Under the pieces are notes generated by a model, which was given only the letters and a program-made list of their open reading frames with translations, did no database searches and was not told where the DNA came from. Below are positions 1 through 12,479 of a DNA stretch of 64,000 nucleotides, piece by piece. The translations under genes were made by a program, and so were the position numbers. How positions within the stretch are numbered: position 1 is the first letter of the stretch; each line of letters opens with the position of its first letter. Source of the stretch: Bolinopsis microptera (taxonomy: Eukaryota > Ctenophora > Tentaculata > Lobata > Bolinopsidae); the NCBI RefSeq assembly GCF_026151205.1, contig NC_087080.1, forward strand, positions 1,318,268 through 1,382,267, in the 5' to 3' direction.

Positions 1-11
1 TTTAAGGGGTA

Positions 12-111
12 NNNNNNNNNNNNNNNNNNNNNNNNNNNNNNNNNNNNNNNNNNNNNNNNNNNNNNNNNNNNNNNNNNNNNNNNNNNNNNNNNNNNNNNNN
101 NNNNNNNNNNN
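12..111. other. assembly gap (100 N)
   Basis: A run of N separates the first 11 bases from the rest. Any 5' exons of the SNAPC3 gene could lie in or beyond it. Confidence 0.99.
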
Positions 112-299
112 AAATTTTAATTAATTTTTAAAAGCCTGCAGCAGCAACAAGTTAGTTACCATGGTTACACTAATAATTACACATAATTACCATGGTTACA
201 CTAGTAATTACACCCCATGGTTTAGCAACAAGTTATGAAGTTAGTCCTTCTGGACATTTTACTAAGAAACGTCTGATCATTATTTAATCAGCTGATTAT

Positions 300-1615
300 A
301 GGTGACATGAGACCAAATTGAGGTACTGGAAGTCAAAATCCCGGAGAAAATGGAAAATCATATTGTCCCAATCTCTGTCCCATTTTCAGTTTTTGAGGAT
401 GAAATTTCCAGGACCGAAATTTTACAGTTTTGACTGATTTTTTCACCTGCAACTAATTAGTAAGTCAACTATAGATGCCAAATGACACGATTGAGGTGCT
501 GGAAGTTTGATTTCGGTCGGAGGAAGCCCACAGCAGACCGCTTGACAAGACGAAAAGTTGTATTTTCAAAATCCTGTCCCATTTTCAAATATGAAATTTC
601 TTGAACACAAATTTGACAGAATGGATAAAATTTTTGCCTGGAAACCAATTAGTCATTTTATTGATGATGGTATGAAACCAAATCGAGGTACTGGGAGTTA
701 AAATGCCGAATAAAATTGCAAAGTCATATTGTCCCAATCTCTGTCCCATTTTCAGTTTTTGAAGATGAAATTTCCAGGACCAAAATTTTACAGTTTTAAC
801 TGATTTTTTCACCTGCAACCAATTAGTAAGTCAACTATAGATGCCAAATGACACGATTGAGGTGCTGGAAGTTTGATTTCGGTCGGAACAAGCCCACAGC
901 AGACCGCTTGACAAGACGAAAAGTTGCATTTTCAAAATCCTGTCCCATTTTCAAATATGAAATTTCTTGAACACAAATTTGACAGAATGGATAAAATTTT
1001 TGCCCGGAAACCAATTAGTCAGTTTATTGATGATGGTATGAAACCAAATTGAGGTACTGGGAGTTAAAATGCCGAATAAAATTGCAAAGTCATATTGTCC
1101 CAATCTCTGTCCCATTTTCAGTTTTTGAAGATGAAATTTCCAGGACCGAAATTTTACAGTTTTGACTGATTTTTTCACCTGCAACCAATTAGTAAGTCAA
1201 CTATAGATGCCAAATGACACGATTGAGGTGCTGGAAGTTTGATTTCGGTCGGAGGAAGCCCACAGCAGACCGCTTGACAAGACGAAAAGTTGTATTTTCA
1301 AAATCCTGTCCCATTTTCAAATATGAAATTTGTTGAACACAAATTTGACAGAATGGATAAAATGTTTGCCCGGAAACCAATTTATCAATTTATTGATGAT
1401 GGTATGAAATCAAATTGAGGTACTGGGAGTCAAAATGCCGAATAAAATTGCAAAATCATATTGTCCCAAGAGATGAAATTTCCAGGAGAGATGAAATTTC
1501 CAGGACCGAAATTTTACAGTTTTGACTGATTTTTTCACCTGCAACCAATTAGTAAGTCAACTTTAGATGCCAAATGACACGATTGAGGTGTTGGAAGTTT
1601 GATTTCGAGAGAAAG
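300..1615. repeat. 366-bp tandem repeat, about 3.5 copies
   Basis: Blocks starting near 318, 684, 1050 and 1416 repeat the same text at a 366-bp spacing, each with a 'GAGGTACTGG' start, a 'CCAATCTCTGTCCCATTTTC' stretch and an 'AGACCGCTTGACAAGACGAA' stretch. The fourth copy is shortened and diverges after about 1,600. The short open frames on the minus strand recur at the same 366-bp offset and are by-products of the repeat. No gene is visible here. Confidence 0.9.
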
Positions 1616-1789
1616 CATTAGAAAATGAAATCTAAATTTTCAAATTCTGTATCATTTTAAACGAATATAATATCTCAAAATGATCTTTAAAAGTTATCCA
1701 GTCAAAATTGCATCAAACAGTGCAAGTGACTATCATATTATGCATACACAACTCCAATATAAAGCGAATGAACTAAGAGATGATATTCC

Positions 1790-1970
1790 ATAGTTACCAT
1801 AGTTACACTACTAGTAACCATAGTTACACTACTAGTAACTATAGTTACACTACTAGTAACTATATATAGTTACACTACTAGTAACTATAGTTACACTAAT
1901 AATTACACATAGTTACACTAATAATTACACATAGTTACACAACTAGTTACACATAGTTAACCACCTCATC
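1790..1970. repeat. GTTAC-rich short repeat (about 20-bp unit)
   Basis: Imperfect copies of 'ATAGTTACACTACTAGTAAC' and 'CTAATAATTACACATAGTTA' fill this stretch and run up to the C-rich tract before the SNAPC3 splice acceptor at 1979-1980. The unit shares the GTTAC/GTAAC core that recurs in other arrays of the window. Confidence 0.8.
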
Positions 1971-1980
1971 CCCCCCCCAG

Positions 1981-3648
1981 ACATCTCATTAGAAGAAGCG
2001 GAGATATACGATGAACTACTCAGTCCCAACTCCCTCCTCGGAGATATAATTCCCCCTGCTAACGATGATTTCTACGACGAGAAGAAAGATAAGCTGATAC
2101 CCAAAGAGCTGCATGCATACAAGTTCTTCAAAGAAATACAGATAAACAAACAAAGGCAACATCCACTCAAGAAGCAGATGACTGTTAACTATTTCAGACC
2201 TTTTGAGAAAGAGAATATTGCTTTGGATTATGATACTCAAATGTCGGTAAGTTTACCAGCCAGCCAGAAACTAGTGCTCCTATTTAAATATACTCATATC
2301 CGTAGTATAGCTTATAGCACTTTTAACTTTACCCGTCTCTAACCGAACACATAATCTTTCTTTCTTATCTAACTAAACACTTTCTCTTTCTTTCTAAACT
2401 AACTAAACACTTTCTCTTTCTTTCTTCTGTAATCAAACACTTTCTCTTTCTTTCTTCTCTAATCAAACACTTTCTCTTTCTTTCTAAACTAACTAAACAC
2501 TTTCTCTTTCTTTCTTCTCTAATCAAACACTTTCTCTTTCTTTCTTCTCTAACCAAACACTTTCTCTTTCTTATCTAACTAAACATTTGTTCTAACTTTC
2601 AGTTGGATGATAAAGAGTTAGTAAAGACTCCAGAGTTAGTTTTACAAATAGCCATGTACAAGGAAGCTAAGATGGTTAAAACTAAAGGAGTGTTCGTGTT
2701 AGCTTCTCAGACTATTGCAGAGTTTGTGGATGCTATTGACTGTACTATGGATCTAGCTCTGTGCTGGCAAGACAACTGGTTACCATAGTTACACTACTAG
2801 TTATTTAACTAATAACACACTATTTTCTTCAATTCTTCAATTTTCTTTACATTACGACAATCCACATTATTCTACTTGACATTTATAAGGTTACTTTCAG
2901 TAAGATCTAATTGTGGCTGTCTTCATTTAAGTGACAATCCACTTACACTAGTAGTTGCACTGCTAGCAACCATAGTTACACAACTAATTGCCATGGTTAC
3001 CATTTCAGTGATAATCCAATGTTAGAAGACGTTGACTGGAACTCTAAAACCAGGACCTCCTCCGCAATCTTCCTGGACGACACTATTTATATAGACAAAC
3101 GTAACCCCGGTTACGTGGATTACTCAGTGGAGATTATAAAGTTTCTAGAAATGCACGCGGGCAATTTAAACCGTGGTCAGCAGCCCATTACTAAAACTGA
3201 GGACATATCCGAAACAAGGTTTATGGATCTGGAGCTTCACCTGGGACTGCCCTATGTATTCATTCACCAGGGAGGCTGTGAACATTTGATAGTGATAGAG
3301 CAGATCAGACTGTTTCACCCGGGGGATGACCCGCGCGTAGTGAACTATCCGCGTCAAGTTTTCCGCAGCGGGCCGCGCAGATTATCCTGTGGTATTTGTA
3401 ATGAGCGGTTTGCACGGTGGATCACTTTCAACGACGAAGACGCTCCCAGTAGTCCATGTTACTTTTGTTTTGAGTGTTTCTACATGCTCCACTACTCAGC
3501 AGACTGTGAGAGGCTGAATGATTTTAACGCGTATGTTTATTTGGAGAATATGGACGATAGGGTAGGTTACCAGGTGGCTTTGCAGAAGTTTAAAGACAGT
3601 GTTAAAGTACCGGAATTAGTCAAGAAAGAGGTAGAAAATAGTAGTTGA
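1981..3648 (+). CDS. SNAPC3: snRNA-activating protein complex subunit 3 (SNAP50), 5'-partial, three visible exons
   Basis: SNAPC3 is a core DNA-binding subunit of SNAPc, the nuclear complex that recognises the proximal sequence element of snRNA genes for RNA polymerases II and III. Exons are 1981-2246, 2603-2778 and 3009-3648. Each is bounded by AG/GT, and the phases join (0, then 2+1). The last exon shows the family's conserved C-terminal region: a 'LGLPYVFIHQGGCEH' stretch, then a Cys-rich zinc-binding end with CGIC, 'CYFCFECFYMLHY' and the 'W-I-T-F-N-D-E-D-A-P' run. The fold, the order of the motifs and the position near the C-terminus fit the family. The stop is TGA at 3646-3648. The start codon and upstream exons are not seen, so the 359 visible residues are partial. 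The first visible intron holds a 30-bp minisatellite. Assignment is from recognised motifs, not from a search. Confidence 0.88.
2340..2590. repeat. 30-bp CT-rich minisatellite in a SNAPC3 intron
   Basis: About eight copies of 'AAACACTTTCTCTTTCTTTC' plus a variable 10-bp linker occur at a 30-bp spacing. The array runs up to the acceptor at 2601-2602 and may serve as, or be selected as, an extended polypyrimidine tract. Confidence 0.9.
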
Positions 3649-3952
3649 TAAACTGGAGTTATTGTTTTTAGATGTTTTTAAAAGTTTGACCGAATATTCA
3701 CAATTTTTAACTTAATTTTATTATTTACTTAATTTTATTATTTATAATTTTATTGACCGATATTTATCCCGCACAGTATTTTTAATTAGAAAAATTTCAG
3801 GATACACACCAATTAAAACAAAAATTTAATGCCTAATACTAGAATGCTGATTATAATTAACTGTATCGGTAGAGTAAAATAATTTGGCTGATAACATTTC
3901 ATCATCAATAGCGACTATGATACGTCAATCTTGAATGAACTAAAAGTTACTA

Positions 3953-6900
3953 ATGTTGCGAACAGTTCAACAGTCGCTTTGTTGCCATGGTAACCGCTGT
4001 CTGTCTAACTTTGCTCCTGCTCAGAGAATCATTGTAAGTAAAGTTCCATATTTTACAAGAATGACGGATAATAATCACAACACCTATAATCTAGGTATAC
4101 TTTTAAAGCCTGACTTAGGGGTCGTTCATATATTACGTAATCACTTTTTGGAACATTTTTACCCCCCCCCCCTCCGTTATCAGTTTTACACATTGCTATT
4201 GTGTCAAAATTACACTAGCGGAATCATGCGGAACCCCCCCCCCCCCCCCCCCCCCCCAGCCTCCTCAGCTGATTACGTAATATTATGTGAACGACCCCTT
4301 ATTAACGTTTTTATTCTCTAATTTCAGGGTCACGAGAAGAACCTCTGGGTGGAATACTCCGCTCTAGCTATAAAACACAAAGCAGTGAATCTAGGACAGG
4401 GGTTTCCTGATTTTACTCCGCCTGAGTTCCTCAAGGAGGCCTGGAGTGATGCTGTCAACGTGCCCAGTGCTCATTGGTTAGTCTTATTATTAGTCCTACT
4501 CGGTTAGATGTTTTCACTTCGAGTATGTTTTCACTTAGAGTATGTTTTCACTTAGAGTATGTTTTCACTTCGAGTATGTTTTCACTTCAAGTATGTTTTC
4601 ACTTAGAGTATGTTTTCACTTAGAGTATGTTTTCACTTCGAGTATGTTTTCACTTCGAGTATGTTTTCACTTCGAGTATGTTTTCACTTAGAGTATGTTT
4701 TCACTTAGAGTATGTTTTCACTTAGAGTATGCATTATGATAACATTGAATAAAGTGCTCTTTGAAACTAACTCACTGGTCAGGTACACAAGAGGTCAAGG
4801 CTACCCCCGGCTAGTTAACGCACTGTCAGAAATGTACAGTCCCGAACTCGGACGTCAGATAGACCCCATGACAGAGATAATGACATCTGTAGGAGCGTAC
4901 GAGTCTCTCTACGCTGCTCTTACTGCCTTTACTGATCCTGGGGATGAAGTTAGCGAGATATTATTTTTAATTAATTATTAAGTAAAACAACTTATATTAG
5001 TTATTAAATAAAACAACTTGTTATTATTTCAGTCCCGTGTCTTTGTCATCTTTAACAGAGTTGGTGGTATGAATGATGAATTGTAAGCTATTTACTGAAA
5101 CTAAATAAATTTCACAAAATGTCATTATTATAATAATATGTTAAATATTTAAATATTTAAAACCACAATATTTCTCAGGTGATACTGATAGAACCCCACT
5201 TTGATAGTTACTCAGTAGTAGTGGAAGTTTGCGGAGGTAAGCCTGTGTACGTCCCCCTAAAACCAGACGGAGACCCTACAAACGCAAACAACTGGGTCCT
5301 GGACAAGGCTGAGTTTGAGGGAGCGTTCACCAGCAAGACAAAGTTACTGATGGTGAATACTCCTCACAACCCCATTGGCAAGTTGTTTAGTGCGGAGGAG
5401 ATGGAGTTTATTGCAAGGACCTGCGAGAAACACAATGTTATCATCGTCAGTGACGAGGTTTGTTGTACCGTCTTTCTTCAAGGTTTCATTTGTAAAACCC
5501 CTTATTTTATATCCCATCCCTTAATCTTATCCCATCCCTTGGCCTTATCCCGTCCCTTATCCCACCCTTTTATCCCACCCCTTATCAGTATCCATTATCC
5601 CATCCCATCCGTTATCCCATCCCTTGTCCCATCCCTTATACAGTTATACCATCCCTTATCAGTAACCCTCATCCCATCCCTTATCCCATCCCTTATCAGT
5701 ATCCCTTATCCCATCCCTTATCCCATCCCTTATTACTTTATTAAGTCCCCCGGAGGGGTATATAATTCCCCCTCACTAGGTATATGAGCGCTGTGTGTTC
5801 CCTGGGCACGTGCACCATCGTATAGCTAATGCGCCGGGAGGGTGGGAGCGCACTGTAACTGTGGGTAGCGCTGGGAAGAGCTTCTCAATGACAGGGTATA
5901 AGTTGGGATGGGCCATTGGGCCTGAGGAGCTGATCTCTAAACTGCAGACTGTACATCAGACTGCTGTCTACTCGGCTCCTACTATCTTACAGGGTAATTA
6001 ACATAATACAGGGTAATTAACATAATACAGGGTAATTATTATATATATTTAATTATTATTTTAGTTAAAATAATTATGTTAACGTGATTCTTGCAGGGTC
6101 TTCAGTTTCCATTATTTTTCAAACACTTCTTCTTTTAAACCTTGAACTTAAGGAATTGTAGTGTTGCTTACTAACTCTTCTAGAGGTGATAGCGCGATGT
6201 GTAGAGAGGGAAATAGAACTTAAAGGACAAGAGCAATCTTATCACTCCCAATTATCAAAGGTATTTCACTGCTGAACTTAGTCTGTGATGGAAATTTTAT
6301 TCTGCGAAATATGTTTAATTTCGTCCTCAACGTCTTGGTCGTTTATTTTCGTAATATTATGTTCTTTAAACTTACATTTTTTGTCGCAGTGTCTTATAAA
6401 ATTTATTTAACCTATCCCCTCCGATTTCAACTAATACGCCGTACTGTGAATAAACGTATCCCGTTAGATAATGGAGAAAGGCTGTAGCGAGATAATATCA
6501 GCGTGCGGAGATGCGGGGTTGAGTGTGGTAGAGCCCTTTGGGGGTTACTTTATCCTGGTCGATACTTCACCTCTGGGATTGGAATTTGATACTTCTCAGG
6601 TATGTGGCGGAGATATTGGTGTATTATATTTGAGTATCGTTTGTATTAAATTTGTGCGGTTTTACTGTGGAGTTTTCATGCATTGAGCTTAAGCAGGTAG
6701 GCAATATTGTGGGCATTAAATATTACTGTTCTCGTGATATGCTTAACCCAGTTGTTCAATGTTCACATGTACTTTTAGTTAACATGTACCAACTACCCAG
6801 GTTGCATATGATATACAATGTGCCCAATGGTTAACGGAACACATGAAGTTAGCTGGTATTCCCCTGAGTCTCTTCTTCGGTAAAAACAAGCACCTTTCCG

Positions 6901-6986
6901 AGAAATACCTGCGTCTCTGTTTTGCTAAATCCGAACAGACTTTGAAGATTGGAGGTGATATTATTAGAGATATTGTGGCAAAGTGA
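3953..6986 (+). CDS. KYAT: kynurenine aminotransferase / cysteine-S-conjugate beta-lyase, eight exons, 427 aa
   Basis: This is a PLP-dependent fold-type I aminotransferase that converts kynurenine to kynurenic acid and can cleave cysteine S-conjugates. Exons are 3953-4033, 4328-4476, 4783-4948, 5179-5457, 5780-5993, 6184-6260, 6468-6599 and 6801-6986. All have GT-AG borders and compatible phases, giving 427 residues (the animal family is about 420-455). Seen motifs are 'NLGQGFPDF' in exon 2, 'YTRGQGYPRL' in exon 3, 'NTPHNPIGK' with Asn196, 'SDEVY' with Asp224 and Tyr227, 'GSAGKSFSMTGYKLGW' with the PLP Schiff-base lysine at about 258, and 'YLRLCF' with the substrate-carboxylate Arg at about 404. 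The N-terminus (start at 3953) is Arg/Gln/Cys-rich and lacks acidic residues, so a mitochondrial presequence is plausible. I cannot decide between orthology to KYAT1 and KYAT3. Introns 1, 2 and 4 carry a MITE and two minisatellites. Confidence 0.93.
4117..4299. mobile_element. MITE with AGGGGTCGTTCA termini, in KYAT intron 1
   Basis: The outer ends are inverted: 'AGGGGTCGTTCA' at the left and 'TGAACGACCCCT' at the right. Inner inverted stretches 'TTACGTAATCA' and 'TGATTACGTAA' follow, then C-rich runs. A second, diverged member lies at 11960-12125. Many animal genomes hold short elements of this general type. It has no coding capacity. Confidence 0.85.
4500..4736. repeat. 17-bp minisatellite in KYAT intron 2
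   Basis: About 14 copies of 'TATGTTTTCACTTAGAG', with the variant CTTCGAG, follow directly after the exon 2 donor and fill most of the intron. Confidence 0.93.
5500..5735. repeat. 'TATCCCATCCCT' array in KYAT intron 4
   Basis: Irregular pyrimidine-rich copies of a roughly 12-bp unit (TTATCCCATCCC) fill the intron between the exon 4 donor at 5458 and the acceptor at 5778-5779. Confidence 0.88.
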
Positions 6987-7059
6987 ACAACTTGTTTTAG
7001 AGTTTGATTAAATGAATTATTATTATTGAAAAGGGAGATAAAGTATAAAATACTTGCCA

Positions 7060-8160
7060 AACACAGGATTAATAAGAGGTATGTTATTTTTAGTGATTTT
7101 TAAGTTTATTTCAGAAATGCTGTAAAGACATATTATTATATTTTATATCCAAAAACTTTTTCTTTAGCCAAATTTCTTTTATTGTTATCTATAGTAATTG
7201 GAATTGTTGTGGTAATTGGCGCTAGGTACGGTGTGATGTTTGACTGTTTCACAGGAAGCATTTTACCAACAACAGTTACCAACCTGTGGCTGATTTTATA
7301 AAATGCTCTGAAAAGATAGGTTAAATTCTTAAGATATGTAAATCTATGCTTACCTTATCTCTTGAAGATCAGTGGACATTCAGAATCAGAACAGAATGGC
7401 CAGATTGTAGATTGCTCAAATGCCAGCTAAACCTGCCGAAAATGGTGCGACAAATGGCAAATTCTGTGAAGGCAGGTGGAAATGTTTACTTTTTGTAGCG
7501 CGCGGTGACGTTTTAGTGAGGTTAATATTATCCTTACCACTTGGTGCACAAACTTAATTCGCGCGCATTTTAGCGATTCGATCACGGACCACGGTATGTA
7601 GAATGTGCATGGCAGCATTTATCGTTTAAAATCATCCCACCGGCCATTTTGTAGAGATTCTAGTAAAACAATTACTATCCATTTTTGTAAAACAATAACG
7701 AATAAAAACAAAAGGTCGGAAGTACCAGAAAACTTAGCGACAACCTCATTTTTTCGGTAAATTTCTGTCCTAAGCTTCGACATGAACTTATCACCAGTCT
7801 AAATGGATTAATGCCCATTCCTTTGATGTTCTAGGTTGACTGTAGCATTTTACTTGCTAAATAAAAGGTCCCGAAATTGAAGCAAGCTTATTGGTCCTAT
7901 TACTTTTGCACGCTAAATTGATACTGAAATAGCATCTTAAAATGTGTTCAAGTACCATCTGTATAATATTCTCAGGAAATTCCAAACCTATCCAGCGTCC
8001 TCATAGTTTTGATATCGGACAAATATGTTGTCTTAAGTAAAGAGTATTATTGAACACAGGAAATTTAAACAATTTTAAAAGTTAGTACGTAACATTAACA
8101 ATAAGCCGACTCTAGAATCTGAAGATCAATATCACCAGATATAATGGATCTGTTAAAGTT
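7060..8160. other. intergenic, nothing recognised
   Basis: This AT-rich stretch lies between the convergent 3' ends of KYAT (+) and the lectin gene (-). It holds only short random open frames, and no repeat or RNA gene was recognised. Confidence 0.6.
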
Positions 8161-8165
8161 CAATC

Positions 8166-11100
8166 TTAAACTTGACCGGGGAAGAATGGTGGGTCTGCTC
8201 CTAATCTGTCAACTTCCAACTCTATATTCTTAGATTCGTCAAGGGGCGTCCACTCCGGGCTCTCGTTTACAGCATCTTTCTTGTTTTCATTACGGTCTTT
8301 TTTACCTCCTTTCTTGGATGCCTTTCGGTTTGATTTTGCTGATTTCTTTTCTGCTTTTGCATCTTTTTTGGCGGATTGCTTATCTTGTTTGACTTCTTTT
8401 TTAGCTGCCTTCCATTCTTTCTTTTCATCTTTCTTTGCTGCCTTCTGTTCTTTCTTTTCGTCTTTATTATCTGCCTTTAGTTCTTCTTTTTCAACTTTCT
8501 TCGCTGCCTTCTTTTCTTTCTTTTCATCTTTCTTCGCTGCCTTCTGTTCTTTCTTTTCATCTTTATTATCTGCCTTTAGTTCTTCTTTTGTGTCTTTCTC
8601 CGCTGCCTTCTTTTCTTTCTTTTCATCTTTTTTCGCTGCCTTCTGTTCTTTCTTTGCATTTTTCTTCGCTGCCTTCTGTTCTTTCTTTGCATTTTTCTTC
8701 GCTGCCTTCTGTTCTTTCTTCGAATTTATCTTCGCTGCCTTCTGTTCTTTCTTTGCATTTTTCTTCGCTGCCTTCTGGTCTTTCTTTGCCTTTTTCTTTG
8801 CCGCTTTTTCTTCCTTCCTTTCTGCTTTCTTGGTTGCTTTGTTTTGTTTTCTTTCGGCTTTTTCGGCCTTCTTAGCAGCCTTTTTATATGCTTTCTCTTG
8901 CTTTCTCTTTCTCCTCTCATTCTCTTTTTCATCGCTTAATCTTTTCTTAACTTCATCTTTTCTTAACACTTCTATTTCCCATGCAGCGTTGGCTTCTTCC
9001 ATCTCTTTGTTAACTGAAGATAAAAATGATTTTTATTGGTTCTAATATTCCAAAATTACTAGCGCCTCTCAATCTTTCAAATCCCTTCGTTTCCTCTTGT
9101 AGGAATTACAGTATATTACATTATGTGTTTATAAGTATAAGTGTTCATAATGTTACAAAACTATAATAACATGATATTGAACTCACTTGCGACACCGTGT
9201 GGGTTGCACTGGCAAGCGTACGGTCTATTCCAGTCATTCCCATAAGAATCGTCCCACTCACCCCAACGACTAACAGCTGCGTAATCTTGGCCTGATAGAA
9301 TTGGGGCCATATTAATATTCAGTAATACTCAGTAATATTCAGAAATATTCAGTCAGACTGTTTTTTGTGTGCGATGTTCGTATGTATAGTATAACATTGA
9401 TAATCTAGTTCCAAATCAAAACAAGTGATTGAAAATAGAAGTTTTCCAAATAAAACAGGATCTTACTTCCTTGTTCTTTAGTTTTTTTGTTGTCGTGCTG
9501 ATTTTTGGCCCAAGGTATTGAGAACTTGATGGGTTCCCCATCATAAAACTCAAATTCTCCCGAATCCTTCAAATCTGTCGCACCAATCCAAACCTGTGAG
9601 AAGTTTACAAGTTTACCATCGTTACAAACTGTTATTTGCAAAGCCAACGGCCTTGGCTTATAGACAACTGTGAAATGTGGACGATAAACTGCAATGTTTA
9701 TATCGGAAAATCACCAAGTAACTTCATGTCATTACTCTTTTACACAAAATTACACACAATAAAAAAAAACAGGTATTTCTGACGCTCATACCCAATTCTC
9801 GTGATGGAACTTCTTATCGTACCGATGATCGTCATAAACTGTTTTAACCGCCTCCACTAGCAGGTCGTTTTCTGCTTTGTTTCTGATCTTGGCAAAATAG
9901 AATCCGCGTCTCTCGCAGTCTGACTTGGCTTCGTGCCATGTTTTAAGCTCAGGGAATACAATGTAGTGGACCGGGACTGAAATATTTTAATTAATTTTCT
10001 AAAATGAGTTAACTCACTCAGGCTCACATTCTTTGCCTGATTGGAACTTTCCATTTGCTCTAAGAAAATGAAAGGTGCTGAAATTATCTTAAAATGCTGA
10101 AATTATGCGAAATAATTTCATCGAAAAGCTCTAATAATAATATTAATAAGGTTAATAGTAATAAAAGACATTTAATTAAAGAGTTTACCATTGAATTTGC
10201 AGATGTAAGGATGGAGTGCTGACTTGACCTTGTCATCCCAAACCCCACTCGAGTCCCCTTCTAGAACTTTCCTAAAGATTGTAGCAGCGGTCTGGTAATC
10301 ATCCTCAACTTTTAACATGTCCGGCTGGATCTGTTCGTCTGAACTCCTCCTCTGAGAGTGGCATTAGTTTTTAACAGTAAGTGTTGTGGAGGATTTAGCG
10401 GCTCGCTTACACAAACCAACATTTTTATCTCTTTTGAAAATAAATGAACAGAAAACTTGAACCCAGGTTAACTGAAACTCGCTGCTTTGCTGGAGGATCA
10501 GGAATGACAAAAAGATCTCCTCTCTGTGGGGTGGTCACACAATGTGATGGCCTTGTTAAAGCTTAACAAATCTCAACATAGGTGACATAGGTTAACTGAC
10601 CGTCATCCAGTTTCCGTAGCTAGTATGGTCGAGTGTAGTGCCGTCAGTCCACTCCCAGTCCTCCTGCATCCACACCAACTTAGCAGCTCCTTCTGGCCGG
10701 GCCTCTGTCTTCTTCACTTTCTCTAGCCCTATCCAGGCCCAGTTAGAGGCACCTTCGTATCTTGTTCCCTGTGTACTTAGTGTTAAGTATTTTTGTGAAG
10801 TAAACTATGCACGTTTAACGTTCTGCCTTATTTTAACGTGCTATTAATTGAATTATTAATTGATTTATTAATTGATTAGTCGGTCTACTAATTGACTAAT
10901 TGATTTAAAACCCCAAAAACTAACGAACCTCAAGTTCTTCTCCCCCGTAGGCGTATTGAAACATGAGAGTAGCGATCTTATTCTCCATTTCACTGTGCAA
11001 ACTAGCCAGCTTCCTGCCTCCTGGTGTTGGGAAGCCTGGACAACATTTGCTTTAATTATTATTAGCTAGGTACAAGGTAGGTCACTAGGTATGTAAATGT

Positions 11101-12459
11101 AATCAAATTTATCAATTTTTAACGAAAATATTTTCACAGTAATACTAATGTGTTTTAGCTAAAAAAAATTATAGTCCCCGCAATTTTTAAGTTTAGAGGA
11201 ATAACTAACCAATCCAAGAGCTGTTTTCACATTTCTGTTTCGCTGTTTCGTAGTCACTCAAATCCGTATGAACAGAAAACCCGCATGCTGCAATTATCTC
11301 CGTAATTAACGAGTTAATCACGATAATCAGAATAACTATGAAGGGGTACAAACAGTACAACTAGAAGACTTAAATTAAGTGCACCCCTATTTACCTATTA
11401 GGCACGTACCCCTATATATTTGGCACTAGGCGCCCTATTTGGCACTAGGCGCCCTATTTGGCACTATGCGCCCTATTTATGATTTAGCACTAGGCACCCC
11501 TATTTGGCACTAGACGCCCTATTATTATTTGGCATGGCACTAGGCGCCCTATTTGGTACTAGGCGCCCTATTTGGCACTAGGCGCCCTATTTGACACTAT
11601 GCGACCTATTAGTATTTGGCACTAGGCACCCCTATTTGGCACCAGGCGACAGGCATTGTTCGATTTTGCAGACCTTGTAATCAAACGCAACATATTAAAA
11701 TACATTAGAAAAGTAAGCATAACTTACTAGCGTGAGCGCTGAATTGCTCAGTAGATTTGTCTAATCTACTCAGCTCATCTCGGGTGTTCTCTATCAAGGG
11801 TGTCCAGATAGCGTTCCTTATCTTTTCCTCCAGCCTCATCTCCTGCTCCTCCTCCTCTCTGCAGAGTACAGTTTAAAGTTTTGTTAAGTTCGATTATTTA
11901 GTAATAATGAATAAATAAAAATCTAGTCGTGTTGTCAATATTATATATATACATTATATGGAGTCGTTAACATGTTACGTAATCACTTGTTGGACAATTT
12001 TAACCCCCTCCCCCAGCTCCGTAATCAGTTTTACACGTCATAGCTATTGTGACAAAATTACACTATCGTAATCATTTGGAAACCCTCTCCTCCCTCGGCT
12101 GATTACGGAATATGTGAACGACTCCATATTGTTCTGTCTTTCTTCCATCTCTCTTCCATCTTTGTTTCTGTCTAGTTCTAATGTACCGTCACAATAGTGA
12201 CTTTAATATAACGTTTGAAGATTATCATTGATCCGACTCGATCACTTAATATAAATCACTAAACATATTTATTTATTTATGATAAACATTACTATTAGCC
12301 TATAGTTATGTTTTACAATACAATTAGCCGTGTTTTTATTTAGAAAAGTATAGAAAAAATGTTGAATAATATTATTTATACTTTTATAGTAGAATAAGCA
12401 ACTTACGTTAGGGAGATGGCAGATGCCACTGCGAAGAGAACGATCAAAAGCAACAACAT
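8166..12459 (-). CDS. secreted tandem C-type lectin-domain protein with long Lys/Ala/Glu tail, eleven exons, 668 aa
   Basis: Exons on the minus strand are 12459-12407, 11858-11728, 11287-11210, 11035-10929, 10768-10601, 10351-10189, 10059-10018, 9976-9792, 9593-9467, 9291-9187 and 9013-8166. All are GT-AG with matching phases and total 2,007 nt. Residues 1-15 form a hydrophobic signal peptide (MLLLLIVLFAVASA). Residues 18-60 are a Glu-rich, probably coiled-coil spacer. CTLD1 (about 62-233) shows 'LASLHSEMEN', 'WAWIGL', 'WEWTDGTTLDHTSYGNW', a QPD triplet and 'GVWDDKVKSALHPYICKF'. CTLD2 (about 248-386) shows 'TWHEAKSDCERRG', 'VWIGATDL', a QHD in the place of QPD, and 'WDDSYGNDWNRPYACQC'. Residues 387-668 are a tail built from KKEQKAAKK-like units. 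QPD suggests galactose-type binding for CTLD1; CTLD2 may not bind sugar. It probably acts outside the cell. Confidence 0.87.
8280..8960 (-). repeat. in-frame Lys/Ala/Glu repeat within the lectin last exon
   Basis: Units of 10-11 codons reading KKEQKAAKK with N/A or D/E linkers repeat about 20 times. The antisense frame also stays open (254 codons, Phe/Ser-rich), but that is a shadow of codon bias and not a gene. Confidence 0.9.
11405..11650. repeat. 20-bp 'TTTGGCACTAGGCGCCCTAT' array in lectin intron 2
   Basis: About ten imperfect copies, some separated by short AT inserts, lie between lectin exons 2 and 3. Each carries the palindrome GGCGCC. Confidence 0.88.
11960..12125. mobile_element. 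MITE related to the one at 4117, in lectin intron 1
   Basis: The ends 'GGAGTCGTTAACATGTTACG' and 'ATATGTGAACGACTCC' are inverted and resemble the KYAT intron element, including C-rich internal runs after TTACGTAATCAC. The flanks ATAT/ATAT may be a target duplication or part of the ends. Confidence 0.75.
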
Positions 12460-12479
12460 TATTCACCGGACTTACTAAC

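Noticed and set aside
585-1184. two 77-aa minus-strand frames
   Set aside because: Identical frames in adjacent 366-bp repeat units, without start context or conserved protein features.
8281-9045. 254-codon Phe/Ser/Ala frame on the plus strand
   Set aside because: Antisense of the Lys/Ala/Glu tail of the lectin gene.
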